Source of the DNA: an uncultured Clostridia bacterium
GTDB lineage: Bacteria > Bacillota > Clostridia > UBA1381 > UMGS1253
NCBI GenBank assembly: GCA_934456295.1
Contig: CAKSHB010000060.1
Coordinates: 1 to 7,727 of the forward strand
Length of the DNA stretch: 7,727 nucleotides
Direction: 5' to 3'
This document shows, piece after piece, positions 7,637 to 7,727 of this stretch (within the stretch, counting starts at the first letter, position 1; the number at the start of each line of letters is the position of its first letter). Both the position numbers and the translations under genes were made by a program. The notes under the pieces were generated by a model. The model had not been told where the DNA came from. It saw only the letters and a list, made by a program, of their open reading frames with translations, and ran no database searches.

Positions 7637-7727
7637 TTACAGACTCCTTTGCACTGTGATTGCATGGGCGATACCGGGAATGTTTTCGCCCTGCAAGAGA
7701 TTAAGCGGACTCATGAGTGCACCTGTG
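7637..7727 (-). CDS. spoVAD: Stage V sporulation protein AD, C-terminal end only (runs off window)
   Basis: On the minus strand an open frame enters from the right edge and ends in TAA at 7639-7637, giving 29 residues. It reads TGALMSP, then a short variable stretch, then QGENIPGIAHA and a short tail. This matches the conserved C-terminus of SpoVAD, a thiolase-fold soluble or peripheral SpoVA protein that binds dipicolinic acid at the forespore inner membrane. The fragment is short, but the motif plus the immediate position before spoVAE makes the call good. In Clostridia the usual order is spoVAC-spoVAD-spoVAE, so spoVAC is expected just beyond the window. Confidence 0.9.
   Translation of the reverse strand, partial: TGALMSPLNLLQGENIPGIAHAITVQRSL
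7644..7650 (-). promoter_or_regulatory. Ribosome binding site of spoVAE inside spoVAD
   Basis: On the minus strand AAAGGAG lies within the last codons of spoVAD, 9 nt before the spoVAE ATG at 7634. It fixes that start and indicates close translational linkage of the two genes. Confidence 0.85.

Noticed and set aside
1..7727. An undescribed defence, mobile or biosynthetic system
   Set aside because: All sizeable coding space is taken by well-known genes (dxr, rseP, ispG, polC, spoVAE, spoVAD). No repeats, transposase, integrase, tRNA or CRISPR-like spacing is visible.

Overview
The window is a stretch of core chromosome from a Gram-positive, probably spore-forming member of the Firmicutes, most likely class Clostridia. 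Three things point there. The replicative polymerase is the PolC type, with a built-in 3'-5' exonuclease. The gene order dxr - rseP - ispG - polC is a familiar Firmicutes arrangement. Two genes of the spoVA sporulation operon lie at the right edge. Base composition is moderate (roughly half GC). I cannot place it below class from sequence alone.

Left and centre, plus strand (1-7185): the 3' two-thirds or so of dxr (MEP isoprenoid pathway), a 143-bp spacer with a weak AT-rich hairpin, rseP (site-2 intramembrane protease, RasP/YluC type), ispG (penultimate MEP step, iron-sulfur enzyme) and full-length polC. The gaps rseP-ispG (26 nt) and ispG-polC (51 nt) are short and contain Shine-Dalgarno sites. 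These three genes are therefore probably co-transcribed, perhaps with dxr as well.

Right edge, minus strand (7275-7727): spoVAE complete and the last 29 codons of spoVAD, 2 nt apart and transcribed toward polC. The convergent polC/spoVAE junction holds a hairpin with a perfect 12-bp stem, flanked by A and T runs, that should terminate transcription from both sides.

Functionally, two MEP-pathway enzymes (for undecaprenyl phosphate and other isoprenoids), a membrane protease and the lagging/leading-strand polymerase form one housekeeping cluster, next to a forespore gene set for dipicolinic acid uptake. Every gene is recognised and appears intact where complete. I see no mobile element, CRISPR array, tRNA/rRNA or unfamiliar system here. 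The observations worth a second look are small: an altered clamp-binding tail on PolC, the dxr-rseP spacer, the tandem TTG start of rseP, and the shared terminator.
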